Assembly: GCF_030816015.1 (NCBI RefSeq)
Contig: NZ_JAUSXN010000001.1
Span: 62,001-126,000, forward strand
DNA from: Pedobacter sp. W3I1
Lineage (GTDB): Bacteria > Bacteroidota > Bacteroidia > Sphingobacteriales > Sphingobacteriaceae
Direction of reading: 5' to 3'
Length of the DNA stretch: 64,000 nt
The position numbers were made by a program, and so were the translations under genes. Under the pieces are notes generated by a model. The model saw only the letters and a list, made by a program, of their open reading frames with translations. It did not search any database and was not told where the DNA came from. Below, in pieces: positions 8,862-18,552 of the stretch (position 1 is its first letter; each line of letters starts with the position of its first letter).

Positions 8862-11800
8862 TTAATGGCAAGTGCCACGAGCTTTTTGAGTGCGCGAAAC
8901 TTCATCCCAATCTGATACCAACGCACTTTTCACTTTGAATCTTCCTTTCGCTCCGCGGCCTACAAATACATCGACAACTCTTTTATCACCAATATTGTTC
9001 ATTATTCCGTTAGCCTGTTGGCGAGACAATCCAAAATCGACAATATTATCTTTCAGAAGTATATCTTTGATAAAGTAGTCAGAATCTAACTGCCTGCTTG
9101 ACAAATTGCCCACATTTCCTGAAATATTAGTTTTTACTTCAAAAATATCAAATTTTCCATCATGGCGCATACCCACTACATCAATACCATGGCCAGAAGC
9201 ATTTTGAACTTGAAATACCCGAGAATATTTATTAGAATTCTGTAGCGCCTCTTTCGTCCATTTTTCACCGTAATCACCCAAGGCCTGCTGAAAGGTTTTT
9301 AAGCCAAATACATCCAATTCATAATTACTATCAAATACATAGCCGTAAATTGAAGGATTACCGCCCCATAAACCAATTGGATCTTGAGAAATATAATTGC
9401 CTTGCTCCGGATCATAATACCTAAACCGATTATAATAAAGCCCGGTTTCTACATCTTCATATTGTCCTTGGTACCTAAATGGCACAAATTCCCGATCGCC
9501 GCTAAGTTTACGTATTTTTCCATAAATATCAAGTTCGCAATCCCACACTTTTTTTCCTGTATTATCGAAAGCTTGTACAGGAGTGCCTAAATAATCGCTA
9601 ATAATAGAATAATATTCGCCATTAATAATTTTGGCGCTTGGTGTAAATTTATGCTGATCGTAAACCCAGGTAATTAAATCACTGCCCAGTGGTTCTGTTT
9701 TATCATAACTGAGAAGACCGTCTTCATTAACCACCAAATTAGGCCGTTCGTTTAAAGGGTAATTCCATTCATGGAGCAGTAAATTACCATCCCACACATA
9801 ACGATACACCGTATTTTTAACAATTTTGGCTTTCCTCCTGCCTAAGGCATCGTATTCGAAACTGATGATCTCGCCATGTGGATTTTTAACCGCTTTCATC
9901 ATGCCATTGGCGGCCCAGGCGTAAGCCCAATCGCCTTCTTTCCACTCGGGCAAATCGGGCTCGGCATCGGCTAAGACATCAAGGGTTTCCGCTTTGGGAA
10001 TATCAGGATCAGCCATGCCCCAGTTTAATTTTTTTCCAAATAAGCCATTTTCTTCCGGTTCGGCAACTTCCTCTTTTGCCAGGCCTATAATATTGCGTTT
10101 ACTTTTTTGTACGAGGTTGCCTTTGGCATCGTAACGGTAATACCATTGGTCATCTTTAAGCAGTTTACCGCCTTTATCGTAACGTCTATCGCTTCGGTCG
10201 GTTGTTTTATATAAGTTCCCTGTTTCATCAGGATTTTTATAGATCACTTTACCATCGCTATAACTTGCCGAAGCCAAACTACCAAAAGTATCGTACCGGT
10301 AATTGATGCTGCCACCAGTGATGCTGTTTAAGCAGCTATTCAGTTTATCGTTTGGTCCCCAGGCATATTGTTTAAATGCTGTGATGGAACGGCTGGCTTC
10401 GACTTTTTGGCTAATCGGGTGACCTTCGTGATCGTAATCGAACGTTGCCCTAACCCCACCGCTTAAACTGCGGCTGGTTTCCTGCCCGTTTTTATTACGA
10501 CCAATGGCTGCAGTCCACTCTGCTGAACCACCACTTTTTGCAGCGATACCATTCAGATAACCAATTTCATCGTAATCGTATTTAATATCAGCCCCTAATG
10601 AGCTTTTTAAACTTTTCAGATTGCCAAAAACATCGTATTGATAATTAACCTGGTAGCCATCCTGTATTTCCTGGGTGATCATACCCAATGGATTCCGCTT
10701 AAAATTAACTGAAGAAAGTTCGTTCTCTGCGGCAATGAGCAAACCGAGTTTATTGTATTGAAAGGCTTCGTAAGTACCATCTTCATACCTACTGTATACC
10801 AAACGGCCACCTAGATCGTAATTGTGGTAAACGGCCTTACCATCAGCCTGTATCGTTTTAATGATCTGTCCGTCCTGGTTGCGGATATATTGTTGCTCTT
10901 GTCCATCAAAGCCAATTTCTTTCACCACATCATCATTCCCATCCCTTAAAAAGAGATATTTTTCACCTTTTTCGTTGGTAATGGCTTTTAAATTTTCCCA
11001 TTTATCATAGGTAAAATGAAGGGTTTGGGCATTTTGACTGGATAATTGAGTGTTTCTTTTTTGTGTTTTTAAGCTACCCATTGGGGTATAGGTCATATGC
11101 CATTCTTCACGGCCATCGGTAGCGTAAACCGGAAGATCATAAGCATCGTATTCGAAACGCAGGGCTTCTTCTCCAAAATCTTTCACCAAGACTACACGCC
11201 CCATTTCATCACGTTCCCAGATCGTAGTTTGATCACTATCAGGACTAAAACGAATCAACCGCCCGTAATCATCGTAAGTCCAACGACGGCTATTGCCTTC
11301 GCTCGAAACCGATTCGATCAGTTGATTTAAACTGTTATATGTCCAATGAACTTCATAGCCATCATTATCACGACAAAACACAGGTAACTTTTGTCCAGCT
11401 GCATAATAGAAATCAACTACCCGATTATCTTTTTGCACATGTTTAAGCAATTGGTTCTGCTCATTATATAACCAGGTTTCATTTGAACCGGCCGGATCAC
11501 TGCGCAGAATCAGGTTATTGTTTTCATCATACGCATACTGATATTGCTCGCCATCTGCGGTATGGTAAGTGGTGATATTGCCCCGATCGTCGTATTCATA
11601 GCCGATTACCCTACCCTCAGGACTGGAAACCATTTTTTCTTCGTTGTAGCGATCGTGCTCATACCAGGTTTCACCACCCATGGCATCTACTTTCTTGTAA
11701 ACCAGGTCGTTTTCATCATAGTAATAGCGCTCTATTTTGCCATCACGGTAATGTACTTCGTTATACCCTTCCTGCGGGAAGTAGCTTATCGATCCACTCA

Positions 11801-13490
11801 TAAAACCGTCTCTACCTTCCGTGTGGATTACGCGGCCTTCCGTATCATATCGCCAGAAATAAGCCATACTGTTTCGATTGGTTCTTTTCACTACGCGGTT
11901 AAACTCATCGTACTCAAATATAATAGCCTTACCTGCCTGATCGTATACTTTAATCATGTTGCCACGCTGGTCGTACTCATAACTTACCAACAGATCGCTG
12001 GTATTTTTATAGTGATAATAAACTGCTTTAATCGCCGTACCTGCTTCGTTATGCTGCATTTCGAGCACTCGACCAGAATTTTCTACAATCCGGGTTAAAA
12101 GCTGTTTTTGATAATAAAATGTAAGCTGACTGCCATTGGTATATTCGATATGATTTATACGGTAGATATCGCCATCTGGCCCGCCGCTAAAAAGTGTATA
12201 AGTATAAATATCCTGATCGATGGTAAGGAGCCAGGTATTCTCGTCTGGCCTTTCCATCCAGACCTTTTGTGCACGGTCGTACTGTTTGCCTGAATACGGC
12301 TCAATATAAGGCAAAGGCATTACCATATTTTCGGTGGGGTGACTAAAACCTACAATTCCAGCTTCCGGATCGGGATAAATATATAAATCATAATTATTGT
12401 AAACCTGATTACCCAACATACCTGCGTAGGGTTTATCGCTGCGCCATACATTATTCCAGGTCAGTGCCTGGCCCGCTGGCAATTCGAAATCAGTCCATTC
12501 GAAAAACATAGCCCCGGTAACAAAATTTACAGGCTCTAAACCCCAATGGCAAAGTTTTTTTGATAGCGGGTTTGTTTTACCCAACATCCGCTGGAGAAGT
12601 TTATTCACGCCTTTTAAGGCTCCTTTTGCTAAAGCTCCTCCTAATTTAGTCAGCCCCCTCATAATGCCAATGGCTGCAAAACGCATTAAATATTCTTTCA
12701 GGGTATAATTATGGGGTGCAAAGGTACCACCAACCAACACCGGTTTACCAGTATTAATCTGCACATACATGCTTAATAAATCGCTGTAAAAAGCGAAATA
12801 AGCCAACGGATTTTTCTTTAATTTCCCTGGCACAGTTGGCAGTGGTTTTAAACCCATTGGCGGGCACCAGCAGGTAAGCACTTGCCCAGGATTAGAACCA
12901 CTCATTTCCGAACCCTGCCCTTTTACTGTAGTAGAACCCCAATATACTTCCCCTTCATGTGGTGAGCCAGGTATGTTTACGATAAAATATACCGGGAGAG
13001 AGCTGATATGCCTAAATGGAAGCAAGACGCCCATCACCGTAGTGGTAGTGGTGGCTTTATGCCTGCCATGAACATAAATGGAGCCTCCCATTGGGATACT
13101 GGCCGTACCAATTAAACCTTGCGCAAATTTTGGAATAGGGATACTAAAATGCAGGTAATCCATCGGATCGAACACCATGCCAATAAAAGGATGTGGCAAA
13201 GGCAATGGAATAAAGCCAAAAGATGGCGGGAGGGGAATGGTTGTCCAGTGAAAATCAATAGCCAGTACCACATCAAAATGCTTGCTAACATGCTGTACCG
13301 CGGTATTGGCCATTGCAGGCTTTTTAGCTTTTACAAGCTTTAAGGTACTTTTTGCTGCAGGGGGATTACTTCCAACAGCAACACCTCCGCCTCCGCCAAC
13401 TGCCTTTGGCTCGGCTTTGGTTAAGCTTGCAGATAGGCGGATCGACCTATCGGTCGACATATTCGGTTTACTTGCTTTTACTTTTTTCAT
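8862..13490 (-). CDS. T6SS Rhs effector: PAAR-like N-terminus, YD-repeat cage, PD-(D/E)XK-like nuclease tail
   Basis: A 1542-residue polymorphic toxin. There is no Sec signal. Residues about 70-260 are rich in Gly/Pro/His β-turns, as in PAAR-like tips (GGSIYVHGRHKA). A DUF6531-like entry (EPVNFVTGAMFFEWTDFELP) follows near 310. About 900 residues of YD repeats come next, ending in the Rhs core signature QYEDVETGLYYNRFRYYDPE and DPIGLWGG. After the DVFGLK boundary, the last ~145 residues are a separate toxin: GHGIDVV (D1437) and FDIFEVKTN (E1451, K1453) make the D-x(n)-E-x-K pattern of PD-(D/E)XK nucleases. The Rhs shell would encapsulate this toxin for delivery on VgrG. TPR adaptor and vgrG lie upstream, and two candidate immunity genes lie downstream. 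The nuclease call rests on the motif only. Confidence 0.88.
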   Translation of the reverse strand: MKKVKASKPNMSTDRSIRLSASLTKAEPKAVGGGGGVAVGSNPPAAKSTLKLVKAKKPAMANTAVQHVSKHFDVVLAIDFHWTTIPLPPSFGFIPLPLPHPFIGMVFDPMDYLHFSIPIPKFAQGLIGTASIPMGGSIYVHGRHKATTTTTVMGVLLPFRHISSLPVYFIVNIPGSPHEGEVYWGSTTVKGQGSEMSGSNPGQVLTCWCPPMGLKPLPTVPGKLKKNPLAYFAFYSDLLSMYVQINTGKPVLVGGTFAPHNYTLKEYLMRFAAIGIMRGLTKLGGALAKGALKGVNKLLQRMLGKTNPLSKKLCHWGLEPVNFVTGAMFFEWTDFELPAGQALTWNNVWRSDKPYAGMLGNQVYNNYDLYIYPDPEAGIVGFSHPTENMVMPLPYIEPYSGKQYDRAQKVWMERPDENTWLLTIDQDIYTYTLFSGGPDGDIYRINHIEYTNGSQLTFYYQKQLLTRIVENSGRVLEMQHNEAGTAIKAVYYHYKNTSDLLVSYEYDQRGNMIKVYDQAGKAIIFEYDEFNRVVKRTNRNSMAYFWRYDTEGRVIHTEGRDGFMSGSISYFPQEGYNEVHYRDGKIERYYYDENDLVYKKVDAMGGETWYEHDRYNEEKMVSSPEGRVIGYEYDDRGNITTYHTADGEQYQYAYDENNNLILRSDPAGSNETWLYNEQNQLLKHVQKDNRVVDFYYAAGQKLPVFCRDNDGYEVHWTYNSLNQLIESVSSEGNSRRWTYDDYGRLIRFSPDSDQTTIWERDEMGRVVLVKDFGEEALRFEYDAYDLPVYATDGREEWHMTYTPMGSLKTQKRNTQLSSQNAQTLHFTYDKWENLKAITNEKGEKYLFLRDGNDDVVKEIGFDGQEQQYIRNQDGQIIKTIQADGKAVYHNYDLGGRLVYSRYEDGTYEAFQYNKLGLLIAAENELSSVNFKRNPLGMITQEIQDGYQVNYQYDVFGNLKSLKSSLGADIKYDYDEIGYLNGIAAKSGGSAEWTAAIGRNKNGQETSRSLSGGVRATFDYDHEGHPISQKVEASRSITAFKQYAWGPNDKLNSCLNSITGGSINYRYDTFGSLASASYSDGKVIYKNPDETGNLYKTTDRSDRRYDKGGKLLKDDQWYYRYDAKGNLVQKSKRNIIGLAKEEVAEPEENGLFGKKLNWGMADPDIPKAETLDVLADAEPDLPEWKEGDWAYAWAANGMMKAVKNPHGEIISFEYDALGRRKAKIVKNTVYRYVWDGNLLLHEWNYPLNERPNLVVNEDGLLSYDKTEPLGSDLITWVYDQHKFTPSAKIINGEYYSIISDYLGTPVQAFDNTGKKVWDCELDIYGKIRKLSGDREFVPFRYQGQYEDVETGLYYNRFRYYDPEQGNYISQDPIGLWGGNPSIYGYVFDSNYELDVFGLKTFQQALGDYGEKWTKEALQNSNKYSRVFQVQNASGHGIDVVGMRHDGKFDIFEVKTNISGNVGNLSSRQLDSDYFIKDILLKDNIVDFGLSRQQANGIMNNIGDKRVVDVFVGRGAKGRFKVKSALVSDWDEVSRTQKARGTCH

Positions 13491-13501
13491 CCGTATATTT
13501 T

Positions 13502-14785
13502 TTATGATAATGGATTAGCGTGATTTTTTGGAACTTCGGCCATCGATTTCCAGTCTTCTCCGTAGTCCTGCTGCATATCCATATCTAATTTTTTACCTTC
13601 TGGACTTTCTTCTCCATATTTTTTTAACATGATCGATGCGGTATAAGCCATCGAACTTTGTCGCCGTTTTTCAATCGGCATTTTTCGGGCAATTTCTAAA
13701 CACTTCAAATAATAAGCCATTGCTTTTGCCGAACCTGTTATTTTGCTTTCAGAAAGCTGCCCCAGCAAGCGCGTGCATTCCATTGCTATAAAATCGTTCT
13801 CTATAATTTCTGCGATTTTAATTGCCTTTTCGAAGTACTTTTTAGCTTCATCTTTACCTGAATGTGCCAGTAAGAAACTGCCATAGCTCATGTGGATATG
13901 TGCACTCAATAGTGTGTTTTCTCCGGCACGTGCCAAAGCTAGTTCGTATTGCTGGCGTGCTTCGTTTTTTTTGTTTTTCACGGCTAAACTCTGTGCCAGC
14001 ATAATCCTTGCGGCCACTACCGCCTCCTGCAGTCCTTGTTTTTGGGCGATCACAATTGCCCGTTCCAGAACCGCATTGGCCTGCTCGTGCTTGCCCTTGC
14101 TTAAATAATTACTGGCAATCAATATCTGTTGCTGGTAATCGGCTTCGGGATCGTTCTTCTCACGATTGGTATGCGCCGCAGCATTTTGCATCAACTGGCT
14201 AACATCGATGTGGAGTTTAAATTCTGTTCCCTGTTTTAATTTTTTTAAAGTACGGTGTATATGATGCTCGGTATAAACCAGTTTTATATTGTGGTTATCG
14301 AATGCTTTAACACAACTGCACCATTCGTTAATCCATTCAGATAGCCCAGTTACATCATGGATGGTAGTTGGTGCCAGCTGAACATATATCTTCTTTAATT
14401 TTAAATCGGGGTAAAGATTGCACAACCGTACCAAAGCCCTAACGGGGAAATAAGCATCGGTTTTATAATTTTGAGCACCTTCACCTGTTTCAACATCCCA
14501 AACAACACCCGCCTTTGTATCTTTCTGCCATAAGTCAAAAATTTCTTTCCATTCTTTAACTAAACTTTTACCGTAATCATTTTTGTTCTGAAATTCCTGA
14601 TAATGGAGCAGGAACATATCGTTGGTCCTGCTTTCTTCCGTTAACTGGTATTTAAAATATGATTCGAATAAATTTACCTCATGCCGCTCTCCAAGGCATA
14701 AAAACAGAGTTTCTGATGGATGTTGCCTTACTACTTGTTGCCATTGTTTATCTATTTTAAACAGTTCCAGCTGTATCGGATTCAT
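13502..14785 (-). CDS. TPR-repeat protein, probable effector adaptor for the Rhs toxin
   Basis: A 427-residue soluble protein. The N-terminal ~190 residues (MNPIQLELFKIDKQWQQ onward) are of no family I know. Residues about 215-400 are tandem tetratricopeptide-like helices, for example YLSKGKHEQANAVLERAIVIAQKQG and LAHSGKDEAKKYFEKAIKIAE. It sits 18 bp after vgrG and 11 bp before the PAAR-like/Rhs effector, the slot that effector chaperones (Tap or Eag types) occupy in proteobacterial T6SS clusters. It resembles neither family, so I propose a Bacteroidota-type adaptor that docks the Rhs effector on this VgrG. That role is inferred from position and the TPR fold. Confidence 0.7.
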   Translation of the reverse strand: MNPIQLELFKIDKQWQQVVRQHPSETLFLCLGERHEVNLFESYFKYQLTEESRTNDMFLLHYQEFQNKNDYGKSLVKEWKEIFDLWQKDTKAGVVWDVETGEGAQNYKTDAYFPVRALVRLCNLYPDLKLKKIYVQLAPTTIHDVTGLSEWINEWCSCVKAFDNHNIKLVYTEHHIHRTLKKLKQGTEFKLHIDVSQLMQNAAAHTNREKNDPEADYQQQILIASNYLSKGKHEQANAVLERAIVIAQKQGLQEAVVAARIMLAQSLAVKNKKNEARQQYELALARAGENTLLSAHIHMSYGSFLLAHSGKDEAKKYFEKAIKIAEIIENDFIAMECTRLLGQLSESKITGSAKAMAYYLKCLEIARKMPIEKRRQSSMAYTASIMLKKYGEESPEGKKLDMDMQQDYGEDWKSMAEVPKNHANPLS

Positions 14786-14803
14786 TTAGCTTTAAGGTCG
14801 AAA

Positions 14804-16621
14804 TTAGTTTAGATTAATCTTGCCACTACTAATATTTGTCTCGCTTTCGCCACCCACATTAATCTTTTTTGAAGCCAGATTGGCCTCTGTTTCGCCACTC
14901 ATTGAAAGCGTTTTTGTACCAATATCTAAGGTTTGTGATTCTATCCCAATACCAGAGGTTGGTGTTCCATCTTCTGGCCCTACACCTATGCCGATACTGG
15001 TCGTTGCAGAATTTCCGATGTTTTCTCCAAGTGTTAAAATATCCTTTCCTTTAATGATGATCTTTCCAGTTTTATCCATAAAAATGCTGCTCTCCCCGCA
15101 TTTAATCAGAATCGATTCTTTGGTTTCGAAAACGGCTTTACCAGCTCCATCGAGCTCGATAAAATTGCTATCCTTATCGCGCATAATCATACCCGCACCG
15201 TCATCCATGGTTAAAGTATGACCACTTTTAGAAGTCAAACTTTTGCTGTTATTGCTGGCACTGCCACCGCTACCACTTTTGCCATGAAATACCGAACCCA
15301 ATACAATTGGCCTGGCAATATTGCCTTCCTCGAAGGTTAAAGCTACCTGATCGCCAATTTCGGGGATAAATACAAAACCCCTATTTTTGCTTACTTTATC
15401 ACTGCTTCCGGCATCTGGTGTAATTACCCGCAGCCACTCCGTTACATCATTTGTTTTACACTCCCATTTAAATTTCACCTTAATACGGCCCTGCCCTTGC
15501 GGATCGGCATTGTCTATTACATCTGCCAGTTGCATATCCGGGCTTGGCTTACTATAGTTTTTTACCAACAGGCGCTCTGTTGTAGCTACCACACCTTCGA
15601 AAGTGTTATAATATTTACCTGTACCATCAATTTCATGGTTGATACTGGTAATCAGAAATTTACCCAGGCTTTCTATAGAGAAGGATAGTTCTTTTCTCAC
15701 ACTCATTGTAATTTCGGCAATACTGCCAATGCCCAAAGCAGCATTGTCTCCACTTGCATTTACCTTCAATAAATTACTGATGTGTGCCTTTTCTTCGTTC
15801 TGCACATGGTTTTTAATGTCGTTGCTATTATCTACGCGGATAAGTGATGGTTGATTAAAGGTTTTGCTGTACATCGCGTTAGACACTTGTATGGCGTGTG
15901 CCAGATCAGGTGATCCATCGCTCTGTCCGCTACTTTCACTATGGAGCATCTCATCCTGTTTCGGGTTATAGGCAAAACGTTTATTTTTGATCGGTGCAAT
16001 TTCCATGGCGTACTGCAGGTTTTGCACATCGCGTCCGTAAATCAGTGCAATTTCTTTCTGGTCGTCGGGTTTACCAAAATTCAGTTGTTTGCCATCATAA
16101 TAAAACCATTCATGGTATTCGCCCGAAAGCCTGTTCAGAAAATCAAAATCACTTTCTCTATATTGAATCAAATAATCAATGGGATCTTTTCTGGCCGCAT
16201 TGGCTACAATTTTAATATCGTTTGAAGGCACATCCGAGGTAGCAAGATTTACAATCGTATTTAAATCTTTATCGAGATAAGAACCCAGATCGGGGCCGCG
16301 ATCGATCAGAATGGTTGGGCTGTAACCACTCACAATCAACACACCGTGGTAGCCATGGCTTTGCGCCAGCTCTACTTTAGTTACCAAACCAGCAAACTCT
16401 TGTAAACTACCCGAATCATAGCCAAAAGATGCTGTTAAAGTTTTACCTACAAAATCGCGACTGTCATTTAAACTGATCATCCCTGGTGAACCCATCTGAT
16501 CGTGGTTAAACCGCAACTCGAAATAATGATGATCATTAAACTGTTGTTGCAAGCTAAATGAGGCAAAATGGGTAATTGCCTTATTTTCTATGTTAATTTC
16601 GCTAATGAGCTTTTTTTCCAT
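14804..16621 (-). CDS. vgrG: VgrG spike protein (module 2)
   Basis: TssI/VgrG, the trimeric spike that caps the Hcp tube and carries effectors. The start is the ATG at 16621 (MEKKLISEINIEN), matching the start of the other VgrG. A start 13 codons upstream would run into the preceding lipoprotein. The gp27-like part includes QSHGYHGVLIVSGYSPTILIDRGPDLG (first ~110 residues). The gp5-like OB fold follows near 380-460 (DPQGQGRIKVKFKWE, FVFIPEIGDQVALTFEEGN, RPIVLGSVFH), then a short β-helix tail of Gly/Ser-rich repeats. Compared with the VgrG at 28290, the first ~450 residues are closely similar and the tail is unrelated, so the tail probably decides which payload is carried. Upstream of the TPR and Rhs genes. 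Confidence 0.95.
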   Translation of the reverse strand: MEKKLISEINIENKAITHFASFSLQQQFNDHHYFELRFNHDQMGSPGMISLNDSRDFVGKTLTASFGYDSGSLQEFAGLVTKVELAQSHGYHGVLIVSGYSPTILIDRGPDLGSYLDKDLNTIVNLATSDVPSNDIKIVANAARKDPIDYLIQYRESDFDFLNRLSGEYHEWFYYDGKQLNFGKPDDQKEIALIYGRDVQNLQYAMEIAPIKNKRFAYNPKQDEMLHSESSGQSDGSPDLAHAIQVSNAMYSKTFNQPSLIRVDNSNDIKNHVQNEEKAHISNLLKVNASGDNAALGIGSIAEITMSVRKELSFSIESLGKFLITSINHEIDGTGKYYNTFEGVVATTERLLVKNYSKPSPDMQLADVIDNADPQGQGRIKVKFKWECKTNDVTEWLRVITPDAGSSDKVSKNRGFVFIPEIGDQVALTFEEGNIARPIVLGSVFHGKSGSGGSASNNSKSLTSKSGHTLTMDDGAGMIMRDKDSNFIELDGAGKAVFETKESILIKCGESSIFMDKTGKIIIKGKDILTLGENIGNSATTSIGIGVGPEDGTPTSGIGIESQTLDIGTKTLSMSGETEANLASKKINVGGESETNISSGKINLN

Positions 16622-16628
16622 AATTGTA

Positions 16629-17222
16629 TTATTTAACTGGCCATTTGGCATAGGTAGCAATGGTTTTAAATTGGCTATTTACCCTGCCAAAAACAAATCC
16701 AAAAAAGCTTTCTGCCTGGGTATTGCTTTCGGGATATTGCATATAGACTTCATACATTTTACTTCCCGGATCTGTTAGTTTTTTGAGCGTTTTATAATAA
16801 ATTTCTGTTGTTTTTTCGTCTATTTCTGAAAGATTATCTTCTCTACAATGTGGTAGCAACCGCAAAACGTCATGGTTAAAGATCAAATTTTTATAATTTT
16901 TAAACTCCGTTTTACTAATAGGATCACTGGCTGCACCCATACCGTTGTCCAATTCTGCATGGCTGGTGTAAAAAGGAAAATTCATTAATGCAGCAAGGCC
17001 ATTAATATTCTTTTTCTTTAAATTCTCATTTAAGGTTTTAAAAAGCTTCCTGAACTCTTTCTCATCATCCAAACGATCAGGAATAACCTTTGATTCAACG
17101 GTTGTTTTTTTTACTTCAGTAGTATTTATTGCACTAACTTTTTGTCCGTTACCTGATTCGGGTGTACAGCAGATAAAAAGAGATAAAACCAATACAATGA
17201 CCGAAATATTTGCTCTTTTCAT
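16629..17222 (-). CDS. Lipoprotein, probable immunity to the lysozyme-like effector
   Basis: 197 residues with a lipoprotein signal peptide (MKRANISVIVLVLSLFIC then C), followed by a low-complexity linker and a compact domain from about residue 50. It would be exported by Sec and anchored in the periplasm. I do not recognise the domain. The gene begins 3 bp after the stop of the lysozyme-like effector and ends 7 bp before vgrG. A periplasmic lipoprotein directly after a cell-wall-degrading effector is the usual arrangement for an immunity protein, because the toxin acts in the periplasm. Role inferred from location and pairing. Confidence 0.72.
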   Translation of the reverse strand: MKRANISVIVLVLSLFICCTPESGNGQKVSAINTTEVKKTTVESKVIPDRLDDEKEFRKLFKTLNENLKKKNINGLAALMNFPFYTSHAELDNGMGAASDPISKTEFKNYKNLIFNHDVLRLLPHCREDNLSEIDEKTTEIYYKTLKKLTDPGSKMYEVYMQYPESNTQAESFFGFVFGRVNSQFKTIATYAKWPVK

Positions 17223-17225
17223 GAC

Positions 17226-18023
17226 TTAATGTCTTGGAATATAAATTAATGTTCTTTCTTCCATTCGCTTTAAAATAACTGCAGCGCCCATTTGTTTTGA
17301 TACGGCTTCGGCATCGAATTTTCCGTCCGACACATATTTTCCTTTTGTATACTGGTTAGAAAAACTCCATAAATAGGGAGAATTGATACTATGATATTTG
17401 TAATAGCCAAAACCGTTGTAAGCCTCTAGCTTTCGTAATACCGTTGGCAGATTCCAATTGTTAATCTGATCAAACTTCATCAACTTTAATGCATCAATAG
17501 CACTTTCTTCGAATGTAAAGGGTGGTGGGTGCCCAACTTTTGGACGATTTGCCGGAACACGAACAGTATAACCTGTAAGTGGATCTCCATTATGAAGGTG
17601 TTTCTTAAAGTCAAAACTACATTCTAAATAATGGGCACAAGCGATGAAATACCACGGTATTTGAGAAGAACCCGTCTGAAAATTCGTAAATAACGTATCA
17701 AAAGGATTTTTAATTTGAAATGGATTCTTCTTAATTGTGTTTAAAAAAGAATCTTTTGGCTGTTTAAAGTCAAAAGGATCCGTTGCTGGAACTATACTGT
17801 TAAACCCAAAAAAGGAGGTATATGGTTTCGATAATGAATTTCCTGCTACCTGATTAGAAATATCTACGTACCTTGTTTTGTTGGCATTAACATGATCATC
17901 AATGGTTTTATCTAGTGTGCCAATTTTAGTTGCATCTATAACACAGTCATCGAACATTTTAATGTATTCAAGATCTGTTGGCTGTGATGGCTTTACAATT
18001 TTAAGCGTTTTCTTCTTTTTCAT
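17226..18023 (-). CDS. Lysozyme-like peptidoglycan hydrolase, candidate T6SS effector
   Basis: 265 residues from the ATG at 18023 (MKKKKTLKIVKPSQ). The longer frame from 18074 is rejected because its first codons lie inside the terminator hairpin of the upstream hcp. Residues 1-115 are a charged region with no signal peptide. From about 120 the protein resembles lysozyme-like domains known from phages and bacteria: IPWYFIACAHYLECSFDF (candidate catalytic Glu134), then HLHNGDPLTGYTVRVPANRP, FTFEESAIDAL and LEAYNGFGYY. Lacking an export signal, it needs the T6SS to reach a wall. It sits between the hcp pair and vgrG, with a lipoprotein directly downstream. Confident about the fold, less so about being a secreted effector. 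Confidence 0.83.
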   Translation of the reverse strand: MKKKKTLKIVKPSQPTDLEYIKMFDDCVIDATKIGTLDKTIDDHVNANKTRYVDISNQVAGNSLSKPYTSFFGFNSIVPATDPFDFKQPKDSFLNTIKKNPFQIKNPFDTLFTNFQTGSSQIPWYFIACAHYLECSFDFKKHLHNGDPLTGYTVRVPANRPKVGHPPPFTFEESAIDALKLMKFDQINNWNLPTVLRKLEAYNGFGYYKYHSINSPYLWSFSNQYTKGKYVSDGKFDAEAVSKQMGAAVILKRMEERTLIYIPRH

Positions 18024-18060
18024 AAATAATGAAGACGAGTAAACTTCGGTACCGCAATGA

Positions 18061-18095
18061 AAATTAAGGCTCATTATAATAATGAGCCTTAATTT
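18061..18095 (-). terminator. Perfect 16-bp hairpin after hcp
   Basis: AAATTAAGGCTCATTA (18061-18076), a 3-nt TAA loop, then the exact reverse complement (18080-18095). It lies between the hcp stop and the lysozyme-like effector start on the minus strand. As a strong hairpin with AT-rich flanks, it should lower read-through and so keep Hcp expression above that of the downstream effector genes. Confidence 0.7.
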
Positions 18096-18156
18096 CTTTG
18101 TAAATATTTAAGTATAGCACAAACCTCAAATAGTGGGTTGGTGTTACATATCATGA

Positions 18157-18552
18157 TTAAGCTTTAGGCCAATCGTTTTCGTGTTCGGCATTGCCCAACT
18201 TTAGCTTACGGGCCGATACCACAAAACTTAATGTCATCGGTGTATTGTCGTTTACCGCAATGCCCTCATTATACTGAATAATGTAGCCATCTTCGAAAGA
18301 CAGCTCCTTCATTTTTGCATCTTCTTCGCCTTTTTTGAAAACCAATGTTCCTGAAAGTGGTTTGTACTGGTTGTTAACCATCGATTCGATCACAGAAGTA
18401 TCTTCCGTTGATTCGATTTCGATGTGGATGGTACCACCATAAACACCTGACGATGGACGGCCTTTTGCGTCAACATCTCTATTTAATGAAAAACTGCACT
18501 GTAGTACATCAAATTCTTTTGATCCTAAGTTTAAACGGGTTTTGAATGCCAT
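18157..18552 (-). CDS. hcp: Hcp tube protein, copy B2
   Basis: 131-residue TssD/Hcp of the Bacteroidota type, beginning MAFKTRLNLGSKEFDVLQ and ending ENDWPKA. Hexameric rings stack into the inner tube pushed out by the sheath. The amino-acid sequence is identical to the Hcp at 30500, although the DNA differs at some silent positions. Second gene of a tandem pair with the Hcp at 18680. The two members of a pair differ from each other at many positions, so they may form mixed tubes or bind different payloads. Followed by a perfect hairpin terminator. Confidence 0.95.
   Translation of the reverse strand: MAFKTRLNLGSKEFDVLQCSFSLNRDVDAKGRPSSGVYGGTIHIEIESTEDTSVIESMVNNQYKPLSGTLVFKKGEEDAKMKELSFEDGYIIQYNEGIAVNDNTPMTLSFVVSARKLKLGNAEHENDWPKA

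Noticed and set aside
11544..12098. A 184-codon plus-strand frame opposite the Rhs effector
   Set aside because: It is antisense to the YD-repeat region, whose periodic codons leave long reverse-strand frames open. The translation is low in charged residues and looks like no protein family.
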